From NCBI GenBank assembly GCA_017449135.1, contig JAFSKE010000135.1:1-36049 (forward strand): DNA of 36,049 nucleotides. Reading direction: 5' to 3'. Source of the stretch: Synergistaceae bacterium (GTDB taxonomy: Bacteria; Synergistota; Synergistia; Synergistales; Aminobacteriaceae). How positions within the stretch are numbered: position 1 is the stretch's first letter; every line of letters starts with the position of its first letter. A model generated the notes under the pieces. It ran no database searches. It was not told the DNA's origin and saw nothing but the letters and a program-made list of their open reading frames with translations. Positions 6,795 through 15,083 of the stretch are shown here, piece after piece. The translations under genes were made by a program, and so were the position numbers.

Positions 6795-8069
6795 TTAAAG
6801 CATACTCACAAGCAATCCCACGATAAACGTACTCGGCCCCATTGTTAAAAATAACTGAGGAATTGTTATCCCCCACGAAATTAAAACTCCTGCTCCAAGT
6901 GCTGCAACTGCCATGAAAATTGAATCGCTGATGTTTGAACATGCTATTACGCTCGAAACTTTTTCTTCGGGTGCTTTCGTCTGCATCACTGCGTACAACG
7001 GAACTATGTATAATCCTCCACAAAATGCAATCGCAAACAAACAAAACGTTATCATAAAATTCTCAGGCTTTGAAAAAAATTCTAACGCTCCGATTATCGG
7101 TGTATTTTCGGCAACTGGCGGACGGTCGCTGACTAACCATAATAAAATACTCGCAATCGCTATTCCGTATGCTGCAGCAGGAACGTATTTTGTCGTAACT
7201 TTGCTTTTCAAAATTGCATTGCACGCCATTGATCCTAATCCTATTCCGCATGAAAATATCGCAAGAAAACTTGTTGCAACGCTCTCGTCTGTTCCTAAAA
7301 TTAATCTTGAATATGTCGGGAATTGTGCCAGGAATACAGAGCCGACTAACCAAAACCACGAAATTGCTAACATTGAGCCGAAAACTTTTCTCATCGGATA
7401 AATGTCTTTGAACATTGCAGCAGTTCTCGAAACAATATTAAATGAAACTTTCAAATTTGGATTTATCGGTTTTGTCGGAGGAATTAACATACTGCTTACC
7501 CAGCCCGAAAACGCAATCGTTACGGCAAGACCACCGACCCAAAATATTCCGTTCTCCTTCAAAATCATTAATCCGCCCGCAATCGTTCCCGTCAAAATTG
7601 CTAAATATGTTCCCATTTGAATTAATCCGTTACCTGCAATTAATTCGTCTTCATTCAAATGTTGAGGGAGTATGCTGTATTTCGCAGGACTGAAAAAAGC
7701 TGATTGACTTCCCATTAAAAATAACACGGCCATTAAAAGCCATACGTTATTTAACCAAAATCCTAAAGCTGCTCCGGCCATGATTACGATTTCGGCAAAT
7801 TTTACCCAGCGCATTAAATCGGATCTGTCATATTTATCTGCTAAATCGCTTGCTGTCGGTGCAAAAATGAAAAACGGTAATATAAAAATTCCGGCGGCGG
7901 CATTAACCAAAATTCTTGAATCGATCCCTGCTGCGTCTCCGAGTTTATATGTTATTAACATCATTAAAGCACTCTTGAAAAAATTATCGTTAAATGCTCC
8001 CAAAAACTGTGTCAGGAACATCGGCATAAATCTTCTCGTGAGTAAAAGTGAAAATTGACTCTTTGCCAT
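6795..8069 (-). CDS. MFS transporter, LplT-like (lysophospholipid flippase type)
   Basis: A 424-residue polytopic membrane protein with about 12 hydrophobic segments. The N-terminal LTQFLGAFNDNFFKSAL is the hallmark of the LplT branch, which moves lysophospholipids across the inner membrane and in many bacteria is fused to acyltransferases. DKYDRSDLMRW matches the MFS loop between helices 2 and 3, and SAFFSPAKYSILPQ is also typical. No acyltransferase domain is attached. The gene lies 6 bp after cysS and probably shares its transcript, ending at the hairpin 6747-6786. The family is sure; the cargo is inferred from it. Confidence 0.85.
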   Translation of the reverse strand: MAKSQFSLLLTRRFMPMFLTQFLGAFNDNFFKSALMMLITYKLGDAAGIDSRILVNAAAGIFILPFFIFAPTASDLADKYDRSDLMRWVKFAEIVIMAGAALGFWLNNVWLLMAVLFLMGSQSAFFSPAKYSILPQHLNEDELIAGNGLIQMGTYLAILTGTIAGGLMILKENGIFWVGGLAVTIAFSGWVSSMLIPPTKPINPNLKVSFNIVSRTAAMFKDIYPMRKVFGSMLAISWFWLVGSVFLAQFPTYSRLILGTDESVATSFLAIFSCGIGLGSMACNAILKSKVTTKYVPAAAYGIAIASILLWLVSDRPPVAENTPIIGALEFFSKPENFMITFCLFAIAFCGGLYIVPLYAVMQTKAPEEKVSSVIACSNISDSIFMAVAALGAGVLISWGITIPQLFLTMGPSTFIVGLLVSML

Positions 8070-8075
8070 TTTAAT

Positions 8076-9506
8076 TTATAACTCTCTTTTCCATTTTGTA
8101 CCCTGCGGAGTATCTTCTAAAACAATTCCGCGAGCTTTTAACAAATTTCTGATTTCGTCGGAACGTGCAAAATTTTTATTTTTTCGGGCTTCGGTACGTT
8201 CTGAAATTAATTTTTCGATTTCTTTGCTTTCGTCGTCATTTTCAGATTCTGAATCGTCGGAGCCGATTACACCTAAAATTTCGTCGTAAGTGTTTAAGGC
8301 TTTCAGTGAGGATTCAAAAAATTCTTCGGGCAAAAATTCATGTTCTTTTAGGCTTGTATTAATCAGGTAAACGACATCAAACAAAATTCCCATTGCAGCA
8401 GCCGTATTAAAATCATCGTCCATAGCTTCAGCAAATTTTTTGTCAAGTTCATTTAATTCCGACTCAAATTTGTTAATGTCAAAATCAGATTTATTATTTT
8501 TTCGAGTATGGGAGGCAAAATCCAAATCGATTTTACAATTTCTAAGTCTCATTACACCTGCAGCAGCCTGTTCGAGACCTTCAGGAGTGAAATTAATCGG
8601 GCTTCTGTAATGTGCGCTCAACATAAAAAATCTCAATGCCAAAGGAGGATACTTTTCGATTGCTGCTCTTGCCGTCAAGAAATTTCCGAGTGATTTTGAC
8701 ATTTTTTCGCTGTCGATTAACAAAAATCCGTTATGAAGCCAATAATTTACAAATGGTTTTCCGTTGTTTGAGGCTGCTTCGCTTTGAGCTGCTTCGTTTT
8801 CGTGATGAGGGAACATTAAATCGACACCGCCGGAATGAATATCAATATTTTCACCGAGATATTTTGATGACATTGCAGAACATTCAATGTGCCAGCCCGG
8901 TCTGCCTTTTCCCCAAGGACTTTCCCATGAAGGTTCTCCGGGTTTTTCAGCTTTCCATAATGCGAAGTCCAAAGGGTCTTTTTTCTTTTCCGTAGGGTCA
9001 ACTCTTGCACCGGCTTCTAAATCTTCAAGATTTTGTTTGCAAAGCGATCCGTATTTCGGCCAGCTCTGAATGTCAAAATAAACGTCTCCTTCTGAAACAT
9101 AAGCATGACCGTTAGCAATGATTTTTTCGATTGTGTTAATGATTTCGGGGATATGTTCAGTTGCTCTCGGCGAGACATCAGGTTTTCTGATTCCCAATGC
9201 TTCAGCGTCTTTGTTGTATTCGGAAATAAATTTTTCGGCCAGTTCCTTTACCGTGATATTTTCCTTGTGGGCTCTGTGAATCATTTTGTCGTCAATGTCA
9301 GTGAAATTTTGAACAAACGTAACTTTATATCCCGAATGTTCAAGCCACCTTCTTAAAACGTCAAAAACTATAAACGGTCTTGCATTTCCGACATGAAAAT
9401 AATCATAAACCGTAGGCCCGCATGAATAAAAACTAACATGTCCTTCTTTAATCGGGATAAATTTTTCCTTCTTTCGTGTTAAGTCATTAAATAAAACCAG
9501 ACTCAA
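8076..9506 (-). CDS. cysS: Cysteinyl-tRNA synthetase
   Basis: A 476-residue class I synthetase that charges tRNA-Cys in the cytoplasm. The HIGH-type motif is HVGN (residues 38-41) and KMSKS lies at 268-272. Zinc ligands fit the CysRS pattern: C29, C209, H234 and E238, with CSAMSSKYLG and HSGGVDLMFPHHENE around them. The C-terminal domain ends in the RSDEIRNLLKARGI segment usual for the family. The length is normal. The start is TTG at 9506, with AAAGGA about 11 bp upstream; no ATG nearby gives a complete N-terminus. Confidence 0.97.
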   Translation of the reverse strand: MSLVLFNDLTRKKEKFIPIKEGHVSFYSCGPTVYDYFHVGNARPFIVFDVLRRWLEHSGYKVTFVQNFTDIDDKMIHRAHKENITVKELAEKFISEYNKDAEALGIRKPDVSPRATEHIPEIINTIEKIIANGHAYVSEGDVYFDIQSWPKYGSLCKQNLEDLEAGARVDPTEKKKDPLDFALWKAEKPGEPSWESPWGKGRPGWHIECSAMSSKYLGENIDIHSGGVDLMFPHHENEAAQSEAASNNGKPFVNYWLHNGFLLIDSEKMSKSLGNFLTARAAIEKYPPLALRFFMLSAHYRSPINFTPEGLEQAAAGVMRLRNCKIDLDFASHTRKNNKSDFDINKFESELNELDKKFAEAMDDDFNTAAAMGILFDVVYLINTSLKEHEFLPEEFFESSLKALNTYDEILGVIGSDDSESENDDESKEIEKLISERTEARKNKNFARSDEIRNLLKARGIVLEDTPQGTKWKREL

Positions 9507-9557
9507 AATTTTTCAAATCCTTTCGTAATTTTCATATTTTGGATATTTTAACAAATC

Positions 9558-9604
9558 TTACCCCTTCGCCTCTTCGAGGCACCTCCCCGTAAGAACGGAG
9601 AGGC
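9558..9604 (-). repeat. Palindromic repeat, type B half
   Basis: Read on the plus strand it runs TTACCCCTTC, hairpin GCCTC-TTC-GAGGC, ACCTCCCCGT, AACGGAGAGGC. Compared with copies at 1616 and 27010, the stem is different in sequence but equally well paired. It lies between the TTG start of cysS and the IS element. Confidence 0.7.
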
Positions 9605-9676
9605 ATTGCGTCGTAAATTTTACTTTTTTATTTTTTATGTTACAATCAGTCGTATAAAATTAAAGGTGGTGAAAAA

Positions 9677-10090
9677 ATGGATTTGGATAGTAATAATCAT
9701 TCAGTGTTCTTGTTATATTATCATCTCATTCTGGTTGTGAAATACAGACGAAAAGTTTTTTCCGATGAGATGAGTGATTTTGCAAAAGATATTTTTATTC
9801 GTATTGCCAAAGTCTATAATATTACGCTTGAAGAGTGGAAACACGACAGGGATTATGTGCATATTATGTTTCGAGCGCAACCTAAAACTGAAATGTCCAA
9901 ATTCATAAACGCTTATAAAAGTGCTTCATCACGTCTAATTAAGAAAAAATTTCCTGATGTTCGACAAAAATTATGGAAGGAAATGTTTTGGTCGAGAAGT
10001 TTTTGTCTGCTAACAACAGGCGGAGTACCAATCGAAGTAATACAAAATTACATCGAGAAGCAAGGTTCTAAAAATGTACAGGGCGTATAA
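9677..10090 (+). CDS. tnpA: IS200/IS605 TnpA-type Y1 transposase with altered HUH motif
   Basis: A 137-residue single-strand transposase. The family cuts and joins IS ends using a metal-binding His-U-His motif and one Tyr. The catalytic Tyr is present (Y125 in VIQNYIEKQ). At the HUH site the sequence is DYVHIMF, so the first His is replaced by Tyr (Y60; codon TAT at about 9854) while H62 remains. A single C-to-T change from CAT would explain this. Metal binding should be weakened, so the copy may be inactive unless a related protein acts in trans. The start ATG at 9677 has AGGTGG upstream. Confidence 0.88.
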   Translation: MDLDSNNHSVFLLYYHLILVVKYRRKVFSDEMSDFAKDIFIRIAKVYNITLEEWKHDRDYVHIMFRAQPKTEMSKFINAYKSASSRLIKKKFPDVRQKLWKEMFWSRSFCLLTTGGVPIEVIQNYIEKQGSKNVQGV

Positions 10091-11255
10091 ATTCCGAATA
10101 TATCCTAATACTGAGCAAGAAAGAATGTTCGCAAAAACTTTCGGCTGTGTGAGATTTATTTATAACCGAATGCTTGCGGATAAAATTGAGTATTACAAAA
10201 AAACGAGGAAAAATCTTCAGACAACTCCGGCACAATATAAAACGGAATTTGAATGGTTGAAGGAAGTTGACAGTTTAGCACTTGCCAACACTCAACTAAA
10301 TTTGCAGTCAGCATACAAAAATTTTTTCAGCAAAAAACATTCCGGATTTCCAAAATTCAAGAGCAAAAAGGAAAATCGAAAGAGTTACACAACTAATAAT
10401 CAGAATGGCAGTATCAGGATTGAAAACGGAAAAATAAAACTGCCCAAAGTCGGATATGTAAAAATAATTCAACATCGCCCAATGGAAGGAAAAATAAAAA
10501 GTGTAACAATCGAGAAAACGCCGACGGAAAAATATTATGCAAGCATACTTGTTGAAAACGAAAACCAAGTGCAGGAAGTAGAGCTTGAAAAATTTATCGG
10601 CCTTGATTTTTCAATGCACGATTTATATGTAACTTCAGAGGGGGAAAAAGCAAATTACCCGAGATTTTTCCGAAAAAATGAAAGAAAACTGTCAAGAGCA
10701 TACAGGAAATTTTCACGTAGAAAAATTGGAAGCAAAAACCGTAACAAAGCAAGGTTAAAAGTGTGCAAAATTCACGAAAAAATAACATTTCAGAGAGAAG
10801 ATTTCCTGCACAGAAAGTCATATCACTTAGCTAAAGATTATGATGCAGTCTGTATTGAAACCTTAAATGTGAAAGCCATGAGCAGAACTTTGAAATTTGG
10901 AAAATCCGTAATGGATAACAGTTATGGAAAATTTCAAAACATGCTCGATTACAAATTATATTTTCGAGGTAAAAAACTCGTAAAAATTAGTAAATATTAT
11001 CCTTCAAGCCAGCTTTGCAGTAATTGCGGCTACAAAAATCCCGAAACAAAAAATTTATCGCTTCGAGAATGGGATTGTCCGGAATGCAAAATTCATCATG
11101 ACAGAGACATAAACGCAGCGAAAAATATTCGGGAAGAAGGAAAACGTACCGTAGGTTATACGGGAAGTAACGCCTGTGGAGAGAATGTAAGACACGATAA
11201 TTCATCAAGAATTGTTGTGCAGTTCTCGTTGAAGCAGGAAGCTCCAGCCTCATAA
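10074..11255 (+). CDS. tnpB: TnpB, IS605-type RNA-guided nuclease
   Basis: A 393-residue protein with the split RuvC nuclease of TnpB: D178 in FIGLDFS, E262 in CIETLNVKAM and D345 in HDRDINAAKN. A zinc ribbon lies between the last two (C315, C318, C335, C338). All catalytic residues are intact, unlike those of its TnpA. Family members use an omega RNA made from the element's right end to cut matching DNA and favour retention of the IS. Its 5' end overlaps tnpA by 17 bp. The last codons fall in the right-end hairpin zone. Confidence 0.92.
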   Translation: MYRAYKFRIYPNTEQERMFAKTFGCVRFIYNRMLADKIEYYKKTRKNLQTTPAQYKTEFEWLKEVDSLALANTQLNLQSAYKNFFSKKHSGFPKFKSKKENRKSYTTNNQNGSIRIENGKIKLPKVGYVKIIQHRPMEGKIKSVTIEKTPTEKYYASILVENENQVQEVELEKFIGLDFSMHDLYVTSEGEKANYPRFFRKNERKLSRAYRKFSRRKIGSKNRNKARLKVCKIHEKITFQREDFLHRKSYHLAKDYDAVCIETLNVKAMSRTLKFGKSVMDNSYGKFQNMLDYKLYFRGKKLVKISKYYPSSQLCSNCGYKNPETKNLSLREWDCPECKIHHDRDINAAKNIREEGKRTVGYTGSNACGENVRHDNSSRIVVQFSLKQEAPAS

Positions 11256-11290
11256 GCGGGAGTATTTCACTTTTGTTAATAAAAGGAATG
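11130..11290 (+). ncRNA. Candidate omega RNA of the first TnpB
   Basis: By family rule the guide RNA overlaps the tnpB 3' end, runs through the right-end hairpin (about 11241-11265) and takes its guide from DNA just past the element. Here the guide would begin at about 11271, the short gap before typA. Position is inferred from the family; no separate promoter is seen. Confidence 0.3.
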
Positions 11291-11295
11291 ATTTT

Positions 11296-13182
11296 ATGAA
11301 ATCTCAAGACGCAAAAAATATTCGTAATCTCGCAATCGTTGCACATATCGATCACGGCAAAACAACTTTAATAGACTCAATCTTCAGGGCAGCCCAGACC
11401 TTTGCAGCACACACTCAGGTTGCTGAACGTGTAATGGACAATAACCCGTTAGAACGTGAAAGAGGAATTACAATTCGTTCAAAGCCCTGCACAGTAGAAT
11501 GGAAAGGATATTTAATTAACATCATCGACACTCCAGGACACGCAGATTTTTCGGGAGAAGTCGAGAGAATTTTATCGACAGTTGACAGCGTAATTTTAAT
11601 CGTTGATGCTAACGAGGGCCCAATGCCTCAGACACGTTACGTTTTACAGCACGCATTGTCAATCGGAATGAAGCCTTTAGTTTTCATTAACAAAGTTGAC
11701 AGAGAAGGTGCAGACCCTAACAGAGCATTAAATTTAACATTCGATTTATTTTTTGAACTTGGAGCAACTGACGAGCAGGCAGATTTTCCAGTTTTATACG
11801 GTTCAGGATTAAACGGCTGGGCAGTCAAAGATTTAAGCGATCCGAGACGTGATAACATGGACGATTTATTTCAAGCGATAATTGATTACGTTCCTGCACC
11901 TGATGTTGATCCTGAAAAACCGTTTTTAATGCAGGTGAGTACTCTTGCATGGAATGAATATGTAGGTCGAATTGGCTGCGGAAAAATTTTGCAGGGACAT
12001 ATCAAAAAAGGCGGAAATTTTACACGTGTTTCAACAAAATGGAACTCAACGGATCATTCGGGGGACGATTGGCAGATAACGGGAAAAGAAAATGCGAGGG
12101 TCGCTCAATTATGGGTAACTCGAGGGCTTGAACGTGTTGAAGTCGAAGAAGTTAGTGCAGGCGATATTGTATGGCTGACAGGCTCAAACGAAATAGACAT
12201 CGGCGATACTTTTTGTGCTGAAGAAATTTCCGACTCACCGTTAAAACCTCTTTCAATCGAAGAACCTACAGTCTCAATGTTTTTCCTTGTAAACTCGGGG
12301 CCTTTTGCCGGACGTGAGGGACAAGCCGTAACTCTTCGACAGCTCAAAGCAAGATTACAAAGAGAAATGCACGTTAATGTTTCGTTACGAATGGAAGATT
12401 TAGGAAGGCCTGACGGTGTAAAAATTTCAGGGCGTGGAGAATTACAGCTTGGAATTTTGATTGAAGAGATGAGACGTGAAGGAATGGAATTTTGCGTTTC
12501 AAAACCCGAAGTCATAATCGAATATAAAGACGGTAAAAAATTAGAGCCTTACGAACTTGTTACGATTGACGTACCCGAAGAATATCAGGGAATTGTTTTT
12601 GAGAAGATGTCAAGACGAAAAGGAAAAGTTTTGAACATTGACAACCCCGACAGAGGATTATTGAGAATCGAAATCGAAATTCCTACACGAGGATTAATAG
12701 GTTACAGGGGAGAATTTTTGACGGATACAAGAGGACTTGGGATTATGTCAAACTGTTTCAGCGGTTATAAAGAATGGGCAGGAGATTTAATCACACGAAA
12801 CAGAGGTAGCCTTGTAAGCGTTGACACAGGCGAAGCAACTGCATACCAGCTTGAAAATTTGCAGGACAGGGGAGTTTTGTTTATTTCACCTCTCGAACAG
12901 GTTTACAACGGAATGATAATCGGCGAAAATTCGAGGCCGGGCGATATTCCCTGCAATCCCACGAAAAAGAAACAACAGACAAACCATCGTTCAGCAACAA
13001 AAGAATTAACTACAAAACTTGATGTTCCACGAAGAATGTCTCTTGAAAAAGCTATGGAATGGATTGAAACTGATGAACTTGTCGAAGTAACTCCGCAGTC
13101 AATAAGATTGAGGAAAACAATTTTAGACGAACTCGAACGCCGTAAAGCTCAACGCCGAAATCCCCAAGAACAGGGAGCATAA
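11296..13182 (+). CDS. typA: Translational GTPase TypA/BipA
   Basis: A 628-residue ribosome-binding GTPase of the elongation-factor family, involved in ribosome assembly and stress or cold adaptation. G1 is AHIDHGKTT (residues 16-24), followed by RGITI (G2), DTPGHADF (G3) and NKVD (G4). Downstream are domain II, EF-G-like III/V domains and the TypA-specific C-terminal domain with GEATAYQLENLQDRG. Length is close to the usual 605-630. It starts 25 bp past the IS right end, with AAAAGGAATG upstream, so the IS may have displaced its original promoter. It leads a rightward run of four genes. Confidence 0.97.
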   Translation: MKSQDAKNIRNLAIVAHIDHGKTTLIDSIFRAAQTFAAHTQVAERVMDNNPLERERGITIRSKPCTVEWKGYLINIIDTPGHADFSGEVERILSTVDSVILIVDANEGPMPQTRYVLQHALSIGMKPLVFINKVDREGADPNRALNLTFDLFFELGATDEQADFPVLYGSGLNGWAVKDLSDPRRDNMDDLFQAIIDYVPAPDVDPEKPFLMQVSTLAWNEYVGRIGCGKILQGHIKKGGNFTRVSTKWNSTDHSGDDWQITGKENARVAQLWVTRGLERVEVEEVSAGDIVWLTGSNEIDIGDTFCAEEISDSPLKPLSIEEPTVSMFFLVNSGPFAGREGQAVTLRQLKARLQREMHVNVSLRMEDLGRPDGVKISGRGELQLGILIEEMRREGMEFCVSKPEVIIEYKDGKKLEPYELVTIDVPEEYQGIVFEKMSRRKGKVLNIDNPDRGLLRIEIEIPTRGLIGYRGEFLTDTRGLGIMSNCFSGYKEWAGDLITRNRGSLVSVDTGEATAYQLENLQDRGVLFISPLEQVYNGMIIGENSRPGDIPCNPTKKKQQTNHRSATKELTTKLDVPRRMSLEKAMEWIETDELVEVTPQSIRLRKTILDELERRKAQRRNPQEQGA

Positions 13183-13188
13183 ATTATC

Positions 13189-14166
13189 ATGAAAAAATTT
13201 CTGCTCATAATCTCAATTATCGTAATTTTATGTCTCCCCTTATCAAGGGGAGATGTCGATTTATCGACAGAGAGGTTAAACATTGCTTTTGCATATACAT
13301 CACAAATTCGCCCGCCGGTATTTGTTATAAAACCCGAATATGAACAGGCAAAAGATTTTCACGAAGGATTGGCCGCCGTCAAAAAAGATGATCGATGGGG
13401 ATATATAGATTATTTGGGACGAATTGCGATTCCTTTGGTACACAGAGCAACTGAAGCAGGGGATTTTTCGGAAGGATTTGCATTTGTCGGAGATCATTAC
13501 ATTGACACGGAAGGGAGATCGGCATTTGCAAGAATTGATGAAGACACTGACGAACGAATCGAAAAATTTTTCAATGACGGTTTACCATTCAGCGAAGGAC
13601 TCGCGGCGGTTCAATCAGGCGGTCAATGGGGATTTATAGACTTAATGGGAAATTACGTAATCGCACCTTCATTTTCGAGGGCAAAATCATTTTCTGAAGG
13701 TCTTGCTCCGGCCATGAAAAACGGACATTGGGGTTATATCAACATCAGGGGAAAATTTATAATCGAGCCGAAATTTTTAAGAGCAGGAGAATTTCACGAA
13801 GGCATAGCGACAGTAAATTATAACGGCCGCTGGGGATTTATAAATAAAGAAGGAAAATTCATAATCAAACCGAGATATTACGAAGCAGGAGATTTCAGTT
13901 TCGGATTAGTACCGGTAAGAACCCGGACAAATTATCGCGGGTGGGGATTTGTAGACCCTAAAAATAGATTCGCAATTCCGAGACGTTATAACAACGCAGG
14001 AAATTTCGGAGACGGTTTAGCCCCTGTTGCAGCGGACGCAAGGTGGGGTTATATTGATGTCAGGGGGGATTGGGTAATTTCTCCATTGTACGAAGATGCA
14101 AGAAGTTTCAGCGAAGGGTTGGCAGCAGTCAAAGTTGAAAATAAATGGGGATACATTAAGGAGTGA
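13189..14166 (+). CDS. Exported WG-repeat protein
   Basis: A 325-residue protein made of about eight WG-type repeats of 30-36 residues, each with the form EGLAxV..WGYID..G...I (for example DRWGYIDYLG, GQWGFIDLMG, GHWGYINIRG); the second repeat is degenerate. Such repeats build beta structures for binding, and the role is unknown. Residues 1-14 are a signal-peptide core. Residues 15-30 are encoded by a palindromic repeat inserted between that core and a likely cleavage site at NIAFA before YTSQ. The resulting charged stretch is abnormal for a signal peptide, so export efficiency is uncertain. It starts 6 bp after typA. Confidence 0.8.
   Translation: MKKFLLIISIIVILCLPLSRGDVDLSTERLNIAFAYTSQIRPPVFVIKPEYEQAKDFHEGLAAVKKDDRWGYIDYLGRIAIPLVHRATEAGDFSEGFAFVGDHYIDTEGRSAFARIDEDTDERIEKFFNDGLPFSEGLAAVQSGGQWGFIDLMGNYVIAPSFSRAKSFSEGLAPAMKNGHWGYINIRGKFIIEPKFLRAGEFHEGIATVNYNGRWGFINKEGKFIIKPRYYEAGDFSFGLVPVRTRTNYRGWGFVDPKNRFAIPRRYNNAGNFGDGLAPVAADARWGYIDVRGDWVISPLYEDARSFSEGLAAVKVENKWGYIKE
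13232..13277 (+). repeat. Palindromic repeat, type A half, inside the WG-protein signal-peptide region
   Basis: Perfect first hairpin CTCCCCTT-ATC-AAGGGGAG, then TGTCGAT-TT-ATCGACA, then GAGAGGTT. The host gene reads it in a different frame from the copy at 27093, again without a stop. Confidence 0.85.
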
Positions 14167-14172
14167 TTTAAC

Positions 14173-14610
14173 GTGAAAAAATTAATTGTGTCGTTGACGT
14201 TGATTTTTGTAATTTCGTCATCGTGTTACGGGGCAATATCTGAAGATGTGGGCGTTTATGTTCGCAAAGATGTTTTTGAAGTTTACATGCAAAATCTTAA
14301 TTCAAAAATGGATACAATTTTAGAAGAATTAAAAGCTCAGCGAAAAGACATCAATGAATTGACAAAATCGGTGGCTGTATTATCAAAACGAATGGACGGA
14401 CTTGAAGATCGAATGGGAGATTTACGCAATGATTTTTATTTATGGCTGATTATTCTCGGAATCGTTCTTGGATTGCCATTTTTCGGTAAATTGTACGAAG
14501 AACATAAAGAAGCCCGCAAATCTTCATTTACTCTTGATGACGTTCAAGAATTAATGAAAAAATTAATCGAAGAGAATAATGTGAAACTTGAACGGAAATT
14601 TCAAGTCTAA
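14173..14610 (+). CDS. Coiled-coil membrane protein
   Basis: A 145-residue protein of unrecognised family. Residues 1-20 are a signal-like hydrophobic segment (ending near SSCYGA, with a Cys that could be a lipobox variant). Residues about 40-88 form a heptad-rich coiled coil (MDTILEELKAQRKDINELTK, then RMDGLEDRMGDLRND). Residues about 90-108 are a membrane helix (WLIILGIVLGLPFF) followed by a charged cytoplasmic tail. The start is GTG at 14173, with AAGGAG overlapping the end of the WG gene. It probably anchors or oligomerises with the exported WG protein; that is inference from adjacency. Confidence 0.7.
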   Translation: MKKLIVSLTLIFVISSSCYGAISEDVGVYVRKDVFEVYMQNLNSKMDTILEELKAQRKDINELTKSVAVLSKRMDGLEDRMGDLRNDFYLWLIILGIVLGLPFFGKLYEEHKEARKSSFTLDDVQELMKKLIEENNVKLERKFQV

Positions 14611-14632
14611 GAAGAATGGAGTATTGCTAAAA

Positions 14633-14818
14633 ATGGAATGGGAATATAATTTTTTTACTTATAATACTTCTGATGTTGTAAATGATTATGACAAAAGGGA
14701 TTTTGTCTCTCATTTAGATACTTTCGGTGCAGAAGGCTGGGAAGTTTTTTCTGTTTTATACAACGAAACGTTTGCTGGAGAATATACAGCATTCATGAAG
14801 CGACCTAAAAAGCTATGA
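14633..14818 (+). CDS. DUF4177-like small protein
   Basis: A 61-residue protein, with EWEYN near the start, FGAEGWEVFSVLY in the middle and an aromatic/basic ending TAFMKRP, the pattern of DUF4177 proteins. The ATG at 14633 has a GGAG 11 bp upstream; an ATG at 14588 in frame would overlap the previous gene and add a Lys-rich, unconserved-looking start. Function is unknown. The stop codon is immediately followed by the TTGACA of the dap-operon promoter, so this is the end of the typA-side transcript. Confidence 0.65.
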   Translation: MEWEYNFFTYNTSDVVNDYDKRDFVSHLDTFGAEGWEVFSVLYNETFAGEYTAFMKRPKKL

Positions 14819-14847
14819 TTGACAGAAAGACTTTTCACGTTTAGAAT
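14819..14847 (+). promoter_or_regulatory. Near-consensus sigma-70 promoter of the dap operon
   Basis: TTGACA (14819-14824), a 17-bp spacer, TAGAAT (14842-14847). It starts 1 bp after the preceding stop codon. Transcription should begin near 14855, giving an untranslated leader of about 260 nt before dapA. Confidence 0.75.
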
Positions 14848-14901
14848 TTTCTCAAAATTGGAATTTGAAATCTAAGGAGGGTATTAATAATTAATAAAAT
14901 C

Positions 14902-15021
14902 ATGTCAGAACTTTTAACAACATTAACATTAACAGCATTAAAAGAAGATAAATTTGTTATGCCCTCGAAACCGTTAAAACTCAAGATAAAACGTGATTTT
15001 TTATCATGCTTGTGTGAATGA
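14902..15021 (+). CDS. Candidate Lys/Thr-rich leader peptide of the dap operon
   Basis: A 39-codon ORF in the dapA leader. It contains a Thr cluster (LLTTLTLTALK) and six Lys, four of them in the short stretch SKPLKLKIKR. A strong site AAGGAGG (14874-14880) lies 21 bp before the ATG; an in-frame ATT at 14890 would have 9-bp spacing and add four residues, so the true start is uncertain. The stop TGA (15019-15021) lies inside the antiterminator arm. Lys and Thr both belong to the aspartate family, which the operon serves. It could instead be an ordinary small gene. Confidence 0.5.
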   Translation: MSELLTTLTLTALKEDKFVMPSKPLKLKIKRDFLSCLCE

Positions 15022-15083
15022 CGGAAAAATATATTTATGATATTTGCGTTCAATACCGCTCATTCACAAAGGGCGGTTTTTTT
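15013..15083 (+). promoter_or_regulatory. Antiterminator/terminator attenuator upstream of dapA
   Basis: The terminator has arms ACCGCTC (15055-15061) and GGGCGGT (15071-15077), a 9-nt loop and a run of seven T. The competing stem pairs TGTGAATGACGG (15013-15024) with 15056-15068, twelve base pairs with one bulge, using up the terminator's left arm. The two structures are mutually exclusive. The leader ORF stop codon lies in the first arm, so a ribosome finishing the peptide would favour termination. Confidence 0.65.

Larger units (their letters stand above)
9630..11270 (+). mobile_element. IS200/IS605-family element with tnpA and tnpB
   Basis: The two genes overlap by 17 bp in the order tnpA-tnpB. 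The right end is placed at about 11270, just after GGGAGTATTTCAC, with a hairpin GCTCC/GGGAG beside it. The left end is not defined by any inverted repeat, as expected for this family; it lies between the repeat ending at 9604 and the tnpA start at 9677. A TGTTACAAT extended -10 (9638-9646) may drive tnpA. The element sits between cysS and typA and interrupts no gene. Confidence 0.8.

Noticed and set aside
6913-7401. 162-codon rightward ORF opposite the MFS gene
   Set aside because: It is antisense to a clear MFS transporter, has no recognisable motifs and no ribosome site; a shadow of the real gene.
9558-9604. Possible CRISPR-type repeat in the palindromic sequences
   Set aside because: Copies are dispersed singly over the window with no regular spacers and no cas genes, so this is not an array.
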